NCBI GenBank assembly: GCA_016715905.1
Contig: JADJXI010000004.1
Location: 496,001-560,000, forward strand
From: Sphingobacteriaceae bacterium
GTDB taxonomy: Bacteria; Bacteroidota; Bacteroidia; B-17B0; Aurantibacillaceae
DNA length: 64,000 nt
Direction of reading: 5' to 3'
Shown: positions 44,141-51,840 of the stretch, in pieces
Numbering within the stretch: position 1 is the first letter of the stretch
Layout of the letters: each line of letters opens with the position of its first letter
Notes under the pieces: model-generated
Databases searched by the model: none
What the model was told of the DNA's origin: nothing
The model's input: the letters and a program-made list of their open reading frames with translations, nothing else
Translations under genes and position numbers: made by a program

Positions 44141-44845
44141 ATGGAAACAGCAACAAAAAACTTCTTTATCCTCTACAAACCTAAAGATATTGTTAGTGGA
44201 GATTTTTATTATGCACAGGCACATAAACCAGCCGGAAGCAAAAATGAATTGTTTTACATCTGTACTGCAGATTGTACCGGGCATGGTGTGCCGGGTGCTT
44301 TGATGAGTATGGTGGGAATTTCTCGTTTAAATGAGTCTATTCTTGAAAAAAACTTAAAACATCCAAATGAGATTTTAGATAATGTAAGAAAAGGGATTAT
44401 TGATTCATTAAATCCGGAAGGTAGTGAAGAAGAAAGTAAAGATGGTATGGATTGTGTATTATGTGTTTACGATTTCCCAAATAATAAATTAGAATTTGCT
44501 GCTGCTAATAATCCACTTTGGTTAGTGAGAGACGGACAGGTAACAGAATATAAACCGGATAAAATGCCCGTTGGTAAATATCATGATGAATTAAAACCTT
44601 TCACTTTACAGTCAATCGACTTAAAAAAAGGGGATACAGTGTATACCTTCACAGACGGATTTGCTGATCAATTCGGAGGGCCAAAAGGAAAAAAATTCAA
44701 ATACAAACAATTACAAGAAATGCTTGTTTCTACTTGTCATTTGGCATTAGAAGAGCAAAAAGAAATTCTAAATAAAAAGTTTGAAGAGTGGAAGGGAAAT
44801 TTGGAACAGGTAGATGATGTTTGTGTAATAGGAATTAGAATTTAA
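44141..44845 (+). CDS. PP2C/SpoIIE-family serine/threonine phosphatase
   Basis: 234 residues that cover only the catalytic domain. DIVSGDFYYA, ADCTGHGVPGALMSMVG, FTDGFADQFGG and the final DDVCVIGIRI supply the metal-binding Asp residues. Such proteins dephosphorylate anti-anti-sigma or STAS proteins, or other Ser/Thr targets. The N-terminal sensor domain often present in larger relatives is missing, so input must come from partners. Two STAS-like genes are elsewhere in the window (20339, 58471), a possible but untested link. Monocistronic. Confidence 0.88.
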   Translation: METATKNFFILYKPKDIVSGDFYYAQAHKPAGSKNELFYICTADCTGHGVPGALMSMVGISRLNESILEKNLKHPNEILDNVRKGIIDSLNPEGSEEESKDGMDCVLCVYDFPNNKLEFAAANNPLWLVRDGQVTEYKPDKMPVGKYHDELKPFTLQSIDLKKGDTVYTFTDGFADQFGGPKGKKFKYKQLQEMLVSTCHLALEEQKEILNKKFEEWKGNLEQVDDVCVIGIRI

Positions 44846-44867
44846 TTTTAAATTGCAATAGAGTGTG

Positions 44868-44891
44868 AGCCGGTTTTATACCGGCTTTTTT
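44868..44891 (+). terminator. Terminator of the PP2C gene
   Basis: AGCCGGT, 5-nt loop, ACCGGCT, then six T, 22 bp after the stop. Confidence 0.9.
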
Positions 44892-44961
44892 CATGAATTA
44901 AACTGCAATTAAAGATATTATTGAAATTTATAACCTATAAACATTATTAGGCGCATTAAAA

Positions 44962-44997
44962 CCGAAAATAAATCTACATTTAGTATAGTATTTTCGG
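44962..44997 (+). repeat. 9-bp inverted repeat upstream of the E1 gene
   Basis: CCGAAAATA (962-970) and TATTTTCGG (989-997) are a perfect 9-bp inverted repeat with an 18-nt spacer, 95 nt before the E1 ATG and about 70 nt before the -7 box. It could be an operator. Confidence 0.35.
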
Positions 44998-45065
44998 ATG
45001 GATAAACTTTATCAAAATTTAGCTTAATATTCAAGTCATTCTTATCATCATATAAGTCAAAATCT

Positions 45066-45073
45066 TATATTTG
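45066..45073 (+). promoter_or_regulatory. Candidate -7 box for the E1 gene
   Basis: TATATTTG matches TAnnTTTG exactly, 18 nt before the ATG at 45092. No TTG at the expected distance upstream. Confidence 0.45.
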
Positions 45074-45091
45074 TAAGGTAAGTGCGCCAAA

Positions 45092-47500
45092 ATGGAAAAT
45101 GAAAAAAAGGCTTTCGCTTCAAGCAGTTTGAATTTCGACGATTTTAAAAAAATCGTGCTGAATGATTATCGCTTAATTAATGAAAGTAGACAGGCTAGTT
45201 TATTGGGAAGAAAAGAAGTGTTAACCGGAAAAGCCAAATTTGGAATTTTTGGTGATGGAAAAGAATTGGCCCAAGTTGCACTTAGTAAAGTATTTCAAAA
45301 TGGCGATTTCCGAAGTGGTTATTACCGCGATCAAACTTTAATGTTTGCCATACAAGCCGTTTCAATAAAACAATGGTTTGCCGGTTTATATGCGCATACA
45401 GATATTCATTTCGAACCCATGAGTGCGGGACGACAAATGAACGGACATTTTGGAACGCATAGTTTAAATGATGACGGTACATTTAAAGAATTAATAAATC
45501 AAAAAAATTCGAGCAGCGATATTTCTCCAACAGGCTCCCAAATGCCTCGTTTATTAGGTTTAGCCTATGCTTCCCATTTTTACAGAGTAAATAAAAATTT
45601 ACAACAACCTCCATTTACCAAGTTCAGCAGTAAAGGAAATGAAATAGCTTTCGGAACCATAGGTGATGCATCCACATCTGAAGGATTATTTTGGGAAACA
45701 TTAAATGCAGCGGGTGTTTTACAAGTACCAATGCTTATTTCTGTTTGGGATGATGGCCATGGCATATCAGTTCCAAAAAAATATCAAACCACCAAAGAAA
45801 GTATTTCTGAAATCATAAAAGGTTTTCAAAGAGAGAATGAAGGAAAAGGGTATGAAATTTACAGAACCAAAGGATGGGATTATGCACACTTGTGTGAAAC
45901 TTATGAAAAAGCCGCAAAAATTTGCAGAGAACAACATATTCCTGTATTGGTGCATGTTGAAGAAGTAACGCAGCCACAAGGTCACAGCACTAGTGGATCG
46001 CATGAAAGATACAAGAGCAAGGAAAGATTACAGTGGGAACTTGATTTTGATTGTATCAAAAAAATGAGAGAGTGGATTTTAAAAAATGCTTTACTCGATG
46101 AAAAAGAATTAGATAAAATTGAAGAAGAAGCCAAAGAAAGTGTTAGGCATGCAAAAAATGAAGCCTGGAATGAATATTTGTTACCCATCAAACAAGAAAT
46201 TAATTCTATAGTAGAAATAACCGAAGAGTTTAAGGATGATGCTGTGTTAAGCATAATTAACGAACTGAAATCGATAAAAGAACCTATTCGCAAGGATATT
46301 CATTCTGCCGTTAAAAAAATTATCCGAAAAAGTATTGGCGCAGAAAATGAATCCAGAAAAAAACTTATTCTTTGGTTAGATAACGCCAAAAAGGAAAATC
46401 ACGAAAGATACAGTACCAATTTATACTCAGAAACGATTCAAAGTTTAAAAAATATAAATGAGGTTGATGCAATTTATGAGAACGAAAAGTGGGTTGATGG
46501 AAGAGAAATTATTCGAGATAATTTTGATGCCGTATTGAAAAAATATCCGGAGGTTCTGATCTTTGGAGAAGATTCCGGAAAAATTGGAGGAGTGAATCAG
46601 GGTTTAGAGGGATTACAATTAAAATACGGAGAAGAGCGCGTATTTGATACCGGAATTCGTGAAGCTACTATTATGGGACAGGCCATTGGTTTGGCCATGC
46701 GGGGATTAAGGCCAATAGCAGAAATTCAATATTTGGATTATTTATTGTACGCTTTGCAACTAATGAGTGATGATTTAGCAACTGTACAATGGAGAACAAA
46801 AGGTAAACAAAAAGCACCTGTGCTTACTCGTACCAGAGGGCATCGCTTAGAAGGTGTTTGGCACAGTGGATCGCCAATGGGAATGATTATTCACGCTTGC
46901 CGTGGTATTAATATTTGCGTGCCGCGTAATATGACAGTAGCTTCTGGGTTTTATAATACTTTGTTAGAGTCCGATGAACCGGCTTTAATTATTGAACCAT
47001 TAAATGGTTACCGTTTAAAGGAAAAACAACCATCTAATTTTGGCGAGTATAAATTTAAATTGGGGGTTCCTGAAATTTTAAGTTCGGGTAATGATGTTAC
47101 TCTGGTAAGTTATGGAAGCACCTTAAGAATTGCTCAAGAAGCCATACAAACCTTATCCGATTATAACATACAGGTTGAATTGATAGATATTCAAACCTTA
47201 TTGCCATTTGATATTCAAAAGAGCATCGTAAAATCTGTTCAAAAAACCAATCGATTGGTGGTATTGGATGAAGATGTACCGGGTGGAGCCAGCGCATTTA
47301 TATTACAACAAATACTTGAAGTGCAAGAAGCTTATCGTTATTTAGATTCCAAACCAATAACAATTACCGCTAAAGAGCATCGTCCGGCTTACGGAAGCGA
47401 TGGAGATTATTTTAGCAAACCAAATGCAGATGATGTATTTGAAATTATCTATGATTTAATGCGTGAAACAAATCCAAATAAATATCCAACAATCTATTAA
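45092..47500 (+). CDS. 2-oxoacid dehydrogenase E1, fused alpha and beta subunits
   Basis: 802 residues. Alpha half to about residue 340: GTIGDASTSEGLFWETLN and PMLISVWDDGHGISVPKKY (TPP-binding, with DDG in place of the usual N-N) and HSTSGSHERYKSKERL. A helical linker of about 115 residues follows. Beta half from about 465: VLIFGEDSGKIGGVNQGLEG, DTGIREATIMGQAIGLAMRG, and LTRTRGHRLEGVWHSGSPMG. It decarboxylates a branched-chain or other 2-oxoacid in a complex with E2 and E3. The fusion is known from Bacteroidota. No cognate E2 is adjacent; the only E2 here is the pdhC gene 37 kb away. Confidence 0.9.
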   Translation: MENEKKAFASSSLNFDDFKKIVLNDYRLINESRQASLLGRKEVLTGKAKFGIFGDGKELAQVALSKVFQNGDFRSGYYRDQTLMFAIQAVSIKQWFAGLYAHTDIHFEPMSAGRQMNGHFGTHSLNDDGTFKELINQKNSSSDISPTGSQMPRLLGLAYASHFYRVNKNLQQPPFTKFSSKGNEIAFGTIGDASTSEGLFWETLNAAGVLQVPMLISVWDDGHGISVPKKYQTTKESISEIIKGFQRENEGKGYEIYRTKGWDYAHLCETYEKAAKICREQHIPVLVHVEEVTQPQGHSTSGSHERYKSKERLQWELDFDCIKKMREWILKNALLDEKELDKIEEEAKESVRHAKNEAWNEYLLPIKQEINSIVEITEEFKDDAVLSIINELKSIKEPIRKDIHSAVKKIIRKSIGAENESRKKLILWLDNAKKENHERYSTNLYSETIQSLKNINEVDAIYENEKWVDGREIIRDNFDAVLKKYPEVLIFGEDSGKIGGVNQGLEGLQLKYGEERVFDTGIREATIMGQAIGLAMRGLRPIAEIQYLDYLLYALQLMSDDLATVQWRTKGKQKAPVLTRTRGHRLEGVWHSGSPMGMIIHACRGINICVPRNMTVASGFYNTLLESDEPALIIEPLNGYRLKEKQPSNFGEYKFKLGVPEILSSGNDVTLVSYGSTLRIAQEAIQTLSDYNIQVELIDIQTLLPFDIQKSIVKSVQKTNRLVVLDEDVPGGASAFILQQILEVQEAYRYLDSKPITITAKEHRPAYGSDGDYFSKPNADDVFEIIYDLMRETNPNKYPTIY

Positions 47501-47512
47501 TCTTTGAATAAA

Positions 47513-48187
47513 ATGATAAAATACTTAGCTATATTTTCTTTGCTTGTTCTTCCAAATCTCATCACTGCGCAAGAAGAAGAAGACCCAAAAAAAATGTTCA
47601 GAGATATTGTTAATGTTCAAGTTGACCGCGCTAAATATTCTACCCCTAAAGCTAAACCAGAGCCGGTGGTAGAAGATCCTAAAAATAAAAAGAAGAAAAA
47701 ATACGTTGAAGAAATTCCCGTAGAGCCCGAACCTGATACACTTCCTCCGGATATGCCGGCTCCGGCAGCTGAAATTATTAAAAGGGCACAAGCCTGGTAT
47801 GTGGCTCCGGTACCGAGCAAAAAATTTGTAAAATCGAACGGATCCAATTCAGGGAAATCAGTCACTTGTTCAGCTACTTTTATTTTCAAACAAAAAGTTT
47901 TAAATCCGGAATCGGAATGTGATGGAAAGATAATATTGGATATATCAATAGAAGCTAAAGAAGGCAAATACAGATATACCGTAAAAAATATTAAACATGT
48001 GGCCACAAAACCCGGCATGTCGGGAGGAGATATTTATGCCATTGTACCTGAATGTGGATCCATGAAAATAAATGACCGTACTTGGAAACTCATTAAAAAT
48101 GAATCTTTAAAAGCCGGACAAATAATTGTTGATGATATTAAGGCTTTTATGAAGGAAGAAGTTCCTGAAAAGAACGATGAGTGGTAA
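47513..48187 (+). CDS. Secreted protein, DUF4468-like (tentative)
   Basis: 224 residues from ATG 47513 (a TTG at 47504 adds three). Signal peptide MIKYLAIFSLLVLPNLITAQ, then a proline- and lysine-rich stretch (PEPVVEDPKNKKKKKYVEE, EPEPDTLPPDMPAPA). The C-terminal 120 residues (SATFIFKQKVLNPESECDG, IDISIEAKEGKYRYTVKNI) resemble the DUF4468 fold with a TBP-like beta sheet; this is a weak match. It lies 12 bp after the E1 gene on the same strand. Role unknown; predicted periplasmic or outer-membrane. Confidence 0.7.
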   Translation: MIKYLAIFSLLVLPNLITAQEEEDPKKMFRDIVNVQVDRAKYSTPKAKPEPVVEDPKNKKKKKYVEEIPVEPEPDTLPPDMPAPAAEIIKRAQAWYVAPVPSKKFVKSNGSNSGKSVTCSATFIFKQKVLNPESECDGKIILDISIEAKEGKYRYTVKNIKHVATKPGMSGGDIYAIVPECGSMKINDRTWKLIKNESLKAGQIIVDDIKAFMKEEVPEKNDEW

Positions 48188-48236
48188 TCAAAGAAGCATT
48201 AATTCCTTTACAGTAAAACGATAATTAATTTAACTT

Positions 48237-49067
48237 TTATTTTTTAAGGTTCTCTTTTCGGATTGATAAAAGTGGCATTTTTAATCCCTTGGCAATTTGC
48301 TCAGTTTTACTACCAATAAAAATTCTTTCAATAAAATTTAATTTCTCCGGGAACATAGTAAATAGGGCATTCTTGCTTTTATTTACTGATCTTTGGATAA
48401 CATCAACCATTCTGTCTTCAACCGACGACTTTATTCTGGTTAAATATATTTTTTTATTTCTGAGTTTTTTTATGGCTGCGTTAAAATGCTGAGCAGGTTT
48501 TAATTCTTTTTCCCATCCAAAATCCAAATAAATAACTTCAATAACGGTTCCTAATGCTTTAGCAATCGGGCTAATGGCTTTTAACTCTTTATCGATATTC
48601 CATAAGTCAGAGGTGCAAATAATTTTATCAATCTTCAATGATTTATACCCTTGTGGAATGGCCAAAACAGGCACTTTAGCTTTCGCAATTACATTTGATG
48701 TGTTTGAACCAAATATAACTTTCTTTAATCCCGTGGCGCCGTGTGTACCCATTACAATCAAATCAACTTTCAATTTAGAAGAAGCTAATAATATGGTTTC
48801 AACCGGATCGTGCACTTCAATGATACTTTTATAATTCACCGTAATATATTTTGAAGCCAGGGCTTTGATTTTCTTTTCAGCATTATTTTTGGCACTAACA
48901 ATTTCTTCAGCAATTAATCCGCTTATAGGATTCGATTTGCTGATCGTAGGCTCATATATATACAGCAGAATTATCTTTGCATTTAGTTTTTTGGCAATCG
49001 AATTAGCAAATACCAACGCATTATTGGCATTGTTTGAAAAGTCTGTCGGCACGAGTATGGTTTTCAT
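48237..49067 (-). CDS. Universal stress protein with two Usp domains
   Basis: 276 residues. The first domain (MKTILVPTDFSNNANNALVF, then GTHGATGLKKVIFGSNTSN) keeps the G-x-x-G-x(9)-G-S/T ATP-binding loop. The second, from about residue 145, is more divergent and has only a weak loop (IFIGSKTEQIAKGLKMPLLS). Tandem Usp proteins are common in Bacteroidota and are induced by starvation or hypoxia, but the exact role here is open. Monocistronic. Confidence 0.92.
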   Translation of the reverse strand: MKTILVPTDFSNNANNALVFANSIAKKLNAKIILLYIYEPTISKSNPISGLIAEEIVSAKNNAEKKIKALASKYITVNYKSIIEVHDPVETILLASSKLKVDLIVMGTHGATGLKKVIFGSNTSNVIAKAKVPVLAIPQGYKSLKIDKIICTSDLWNIDKELKAISPIAKALGTVIEVIYLDFGWEKELKPAQHFNAAIKKLRNKKIYLTRIKSSVEDRMVDVIQRSVNKSKNALFTMFPEKLNFIERIFIGSKTEQIAKGLKMPLLSIRKENLKK

Positions 49068-49126
49068 ATCCTATATATTAATTAAATAAATGTAAAATTA
49101 TATCTCCTCTATAAAAATGATTATAA

Positions 49127-49381
49127 TCAATTCTCATGAATTAAAGTGACCAAATAAGTAAACGATTGCATACATGAATTGTTTGCTTCCAAAGAATAGG
49201 CCTGGCCCAAAAACTCGGCAATTTTAAAACTATTAGACTTTTGATTTTTTACTATTCTGAATTCCTGTCCTTTTATTGGCAGTTCGGGCATGCTCGTATA
49301 TTTAAATGCACCCAAAGGCTCAACACCGTTTGGAGATTCAACCATAAAAAACACACAAAATGAATTTACATTGTATTCCAT
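49127..49381 (-). CDS. Hypothetical protein, 84 residues
   Basis: Starts MEYNVNSFCVFFMVESPNG and has no signal peptide, membrane segment or motif I recognise. Gly/Pro-rich middle with a mixed strand and helix pattern. It has an ATG at 49381, lies 216 bp downstream of the DUF3820 gene on the same strand, and follows a hairpin that may end that transcript. Real on composition, but could be spurious. Confidence 0.5.
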   Translation of the reverse strand: MEYNVNSFCVFFMVESPNGVEPLGAFKYTSMPELPIKGQEFRIVKNQKSNSFKIAEFLGQAYSLEANNSCMQSFTYLVTLIHEN

Positions 49382-49436
49382 ATTTGAAATTTACAGCAAG
49401 TTATGCATAAAACTTATATTTTTTAATTTATTTTAA

Positions 49437-49462
49437 TAAAAGGAGAAGGGTCTGCTTTCTCC
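49437..49462 (-). terminator. Possible terminator after the DUF3820 gene
   Basis: Minus strand GGAGAA, 9-nt loop, TTCTCC, then TTTTATTAAAA. It lies about 135 bp beyond the DUF3820 stop; the weak stem and distance make it uncertain. Confidence 0.4.
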
Positions 49463-49597
49463 CATTATATTCCAAATAAAAAATTGAAATTCTTATTTAG
49501 AAAAATACAATGAAACTTAAAAAATGATTTGAAAAATAATTTTGAAAAGATTTTAAAACGTTATAAAATCTTGCTTTTATCATTAAGAATTTAACAA

Positions 49598-49828
49598 CTA
49601 ATTAATTTTCGATTTAACCTTAAAAGGCTCTAAAATATATTCTGTTCCTTCCATTTTCATGTCGTACACTGCTTGTAATAATATACCCAACTTTCCGTTT
49701 GGAAATCCGATAGAATTTAAACCTTCCAAATAATTCAATGGGAGATTGCAAATTAAAGTATCTTCAAATTGCCCGAATGGCATTTTGGTGATAACCATTT
49801 CAACGAGTAATTTTTTGGTAACTTCCAT
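49598..49828 (-). CDS. DUF3820 family protein
   Basis: 76 residues. TKMPFGQFEDTLICNLPLNY, then LEGLNSIGFPNGKLGILLQA and VYDMKMEGTEYIL match the DUF3820 pattern (M-P-F-G-x-x-x-G/D-x-L-I-x-x-L-P then G-F-P-x-G-K-L-G-x-L-L). The family is small, cytosolic and of unknown function; one member has been called a quorum-sensing-regulated virulence factor. Monocistronic. The start is the ATG at 49828. Confidence 0.85.
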   Translation of the reverse strand: MEVTKKLLVEMVITKMPFGQFEDTLICNLPLNYLEGLNSIGFPNGKLGILLQAVYDMKMEGTEYILEPFKVKSKIN

Positions 49829-49959
49829 TGATTAAACTTAACCATTCTTAGTCTGCTTTGCAATGGATATTTAAGTTTTTTCGACCATTTAAGCTATATA
49901 ACATATAATTAATCCTTCGTTTAAGTTAAATTACGTTCATAAGATGTTAAAAAATGCAT

Positions 49960-49967
49960 TATATTTG
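49960..49967 (+). promoter_or_regulatory. Candidate -7 box for the 49990-50289 gene
   Basis: TATATTTG matches TAnnTTTG exactly and ends 22 nt before ATG 49990. It overlaps the upstream in-frame ATG 49954, so it supports 49990 as the true start. Confidence 0.5.
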
Positions 49968-49989
49968 TGTGTATTGTCATTTATTACAA

Positions 49990-50289
49990 ATGAAAGACGT
50001 CTTTTTAATACATATCAGATTACCCGATTTTTTTACGGTGCGTTTTCATCATTTAATTGCTGCTCAAAGGAGCCTGGTTAATGAGTTATTGGAAGATCAT
50101 GTAATTTTGAGTTACTCTTTGGATATCGAACGTAAAAACCTATATGTGTATATTCAAGCTAAAAATCAGACTGAAGTAATGGACATTTTAAGTACATTCC
50201 CAATTATTAAAGAAGTAAAAGTGGAAATTCATGAGCTTGCTTTTTTCAATTCAGCCCCTGTTTGCTTACCTGAACTTAGTTTAAATTAA
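49990..50289 (+). CDS. Small muconolactone-isomerase-like protein
   Basis: 99 residues from ATG 49990 (MKDVFLIHIRLPD); ATG 49954 would put 12 more residues over the -7 box and is rejected. The strand-helix pattern (DVFLIHIRLPDFFTVRFHH, RKNLYVYIQAKNQTEVMDIL, EVKVEIHELAFFN) resembles a ferredoxin-like alpha+beta fold as in muconolactone isomerase or YciI-like proteins. No catalytic residues are evident. It is followed 14 bp later by the SPOR gene. Confidence 0.6.
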   Translation: MKDVFLIHIRLPDFFTVRFHHLIAAQRSLVNELLEDHVILSYSLDIERKNLYVYIQAKNQTEVMDILSTFPIIKEVKVEIHELAFFNSAPVCLPELSLN

Positions 50290-50303
50290 AACCTGAATTA
50301 ATT

Positions 50304-51086
50304 ATGAAAAGTACTATTTGCATTTTTTTTCTGTCATTTATTTCTAGTTCAGTTTTTTCACAAATACAAATAAATACGAATCTTCCCAATGTTATAGGTC
50401 CATCTGATGAATTGAATGTTGAAGTTAAAATCACAAAATCTGACATTGAAGGATTTGCCAAATACCAAATGGATGTACCGGCCGGAATAAAAGCCGGAGA
50501 AGGAAATAGCTTGCAGGGAAGTTTTACGTTTGAAGAACAAAGAATAAAAATAGTTTGGGTTAATATACCCGGAGAAAAAGAGTTTATTTTTTCCTTTAAA
50601 TTGAATACCGGAAATAAAAAAGGCGAAATTGTATTAAATCAAAAGTTTTTTTATTTGGTTGATGGTGCTAAAAAAGATACCGAAGCCGAGCCTTTAACAA
50701 TCAATATTCAAGATGGAGCAACCACTTCATTGGCTTCCCTTACTTTGAATGAAAACGCATCTGATCCAATATCAACAAATGAAAATCCCGATGTAAAAAC
50801 AAATCCTGTGGTAAATAGCAATACGGTTACCAATAATCCCGAAATAAAAAAGGAAAACGGTCAGGGAATTACTTACCGATTGCAATTAGGTGCCTTTGGC
50901 ACAGACCCCGGTAAATCCCGATTCAGCAATGCTGGTTCTGTAAGCATTATTCAAGAAAACGGGTTATATAAAGTACAATTAGGCTCATTCTCAACTAAAG
51001 AAGAAGCATTGGCTAAAAGAAGCGCTCTGCTGCAAAAAGGAATTGAAAGTTTTATTGCCGCCTACAAAGACGGAAAAAGGCTTTAA
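50304..51086 (+). CDS. SPOR-domain protein with beta-rich N-terminal region
   Basis: 260 residues. Signal peptide to SSVFS-QIQ. Residues about 20-130 form a beta-sandwich-like domain (GPSDELNVEVKITKSDIEG, KIVWVNIPGEKEFIFSF). A Thr/Asn-rich linker leads to a C-terminal SPOR domain: YRLQLGAFG, then GLYKVQLGSFSTKEEALAK and FIAAYKDGKRL. SPOR domains bind denuded peptidoglycan at the septum. It may link an envelope protein to the cell wall. Close 5' gene (14 bp) and 3' lipoprotein (25 bp) suggest an operon. Confidence 0.85.
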   Translation: MKSTICIFFLSFISSSVFSQIQINTNLPNVIGPSDELNVEVKITKSDIEGFAKYQMDVPAGIKAGEGNSLQGSFTFEEQRIKIVWVNIPGEKEFIFSFKLNTGNKKGEIVLNQKFFYLVDGAKKDTEAEPLTINIQDGATTSLASLTLNENASDPISTNENPDVKTNPVVNSNTVTNNPEIKKENGQGITYRLQLGAFGTDPGKSRFSNAGSVSIIQENGLYKVQLGSFSTKEEALAKRSALLQKGIESFIAAYKDGKRL

Positions 51087-51111
51087 ATCAGCTCCAATTT
51101 CTAAATGAATT

Positions 51112-51840
51112 TTGTATCTTAGCTTGTTGCTTCACCGTATCATTGTCATATTATTTTCAATTTTGTTGTTATCCTGCCATAAAAAAAAGGTGGAGGACAA
51201 ATCTGGTTTATTAGGATTAGAATATTACCCTACCACATTCGGTAAATTTGTAATTTATGATGTAGATAGCATTGTGTATACTGATTTACCTGTTGATACC
51301 GTTATTTATAAATATCGGATCAAAGAAAAAATAGCAGATGAATTTATTGATAATGAAGGAAAACCTGCTTTTCGATTAGAAAGATATATTAAAGTATTTA
51401 ATCCAAATAAATCATACGACAGTATTCCCTGGACGATTAAAGAAGTGTGGATGATTAATGCAGATAAAAAATCTATACAAATTTCGGAAAGAGATATACG
51501 ATATACCAAACTCGTTTTTCCCATACAAGAAAAATTCAGCTGGAAAGGAAATGTGCAAAATAATTTAGGAGATTGGGATTATATCTATGATTATGTAGAT
51601 AAGGCCGAAATTATTAATAATGTTAGTTTGGATAAAGTTCTTCAGGTAAAACAATTTGATCAGCGAACATTAATTTCATGGAAAGTTTACACTGAAAAAT
51701 ACGCCAAAGATATTGGTTTGGTTTACCGGGAAATCACCGAACTTTATTCCAACAAGGTGCTACCCGGAATACCGGTAGAAAACAGAATTGAAAATGGTAT
51801 ACTTTATAAACAAAAAATTATCTCTTATGGGCATGAATAA
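51112..51840 (+). CDS. Lipoprotein of unknown function
   Basis: 242 residues from TTG 51112, or a few fewer from TTG 51124 or 51127. The leader LHRIIVILFSILLLSC carries the lipobox (Cys near residue 22), followed by HKKKVEDKSG. The rest is beta-rich with many Tyr and Asp residues (YPTTFGKFVIYDVDS) and looks like a beta-barrel or lipocalin-like domain, but no family is recognised. Its stop (TAA) overlaps the start of the first S8 protease by 8 bp. Confidence 0.7.
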   Translation: MYLSLLLHRIIVILFSILLLSCHKKKVEDKSGLLGLEYYPTTFGKFVIYDVDSIVYTDLPVDTVIYKYRIKEKIADEFIDNEGKPAFRLERYIKVFNPNKSYDSIPWTIKEVWMINADKKSIQISERDIRYTKLVFPIQEKFSWKGNVQNNLGDWDYIYDYVDKAEIINNVSLDKVLQVKQFDQRTLISWKVYTEKYAKDIGLVYREITELYSNKVLPGIPVENRIENGILYKQKIISYGHE

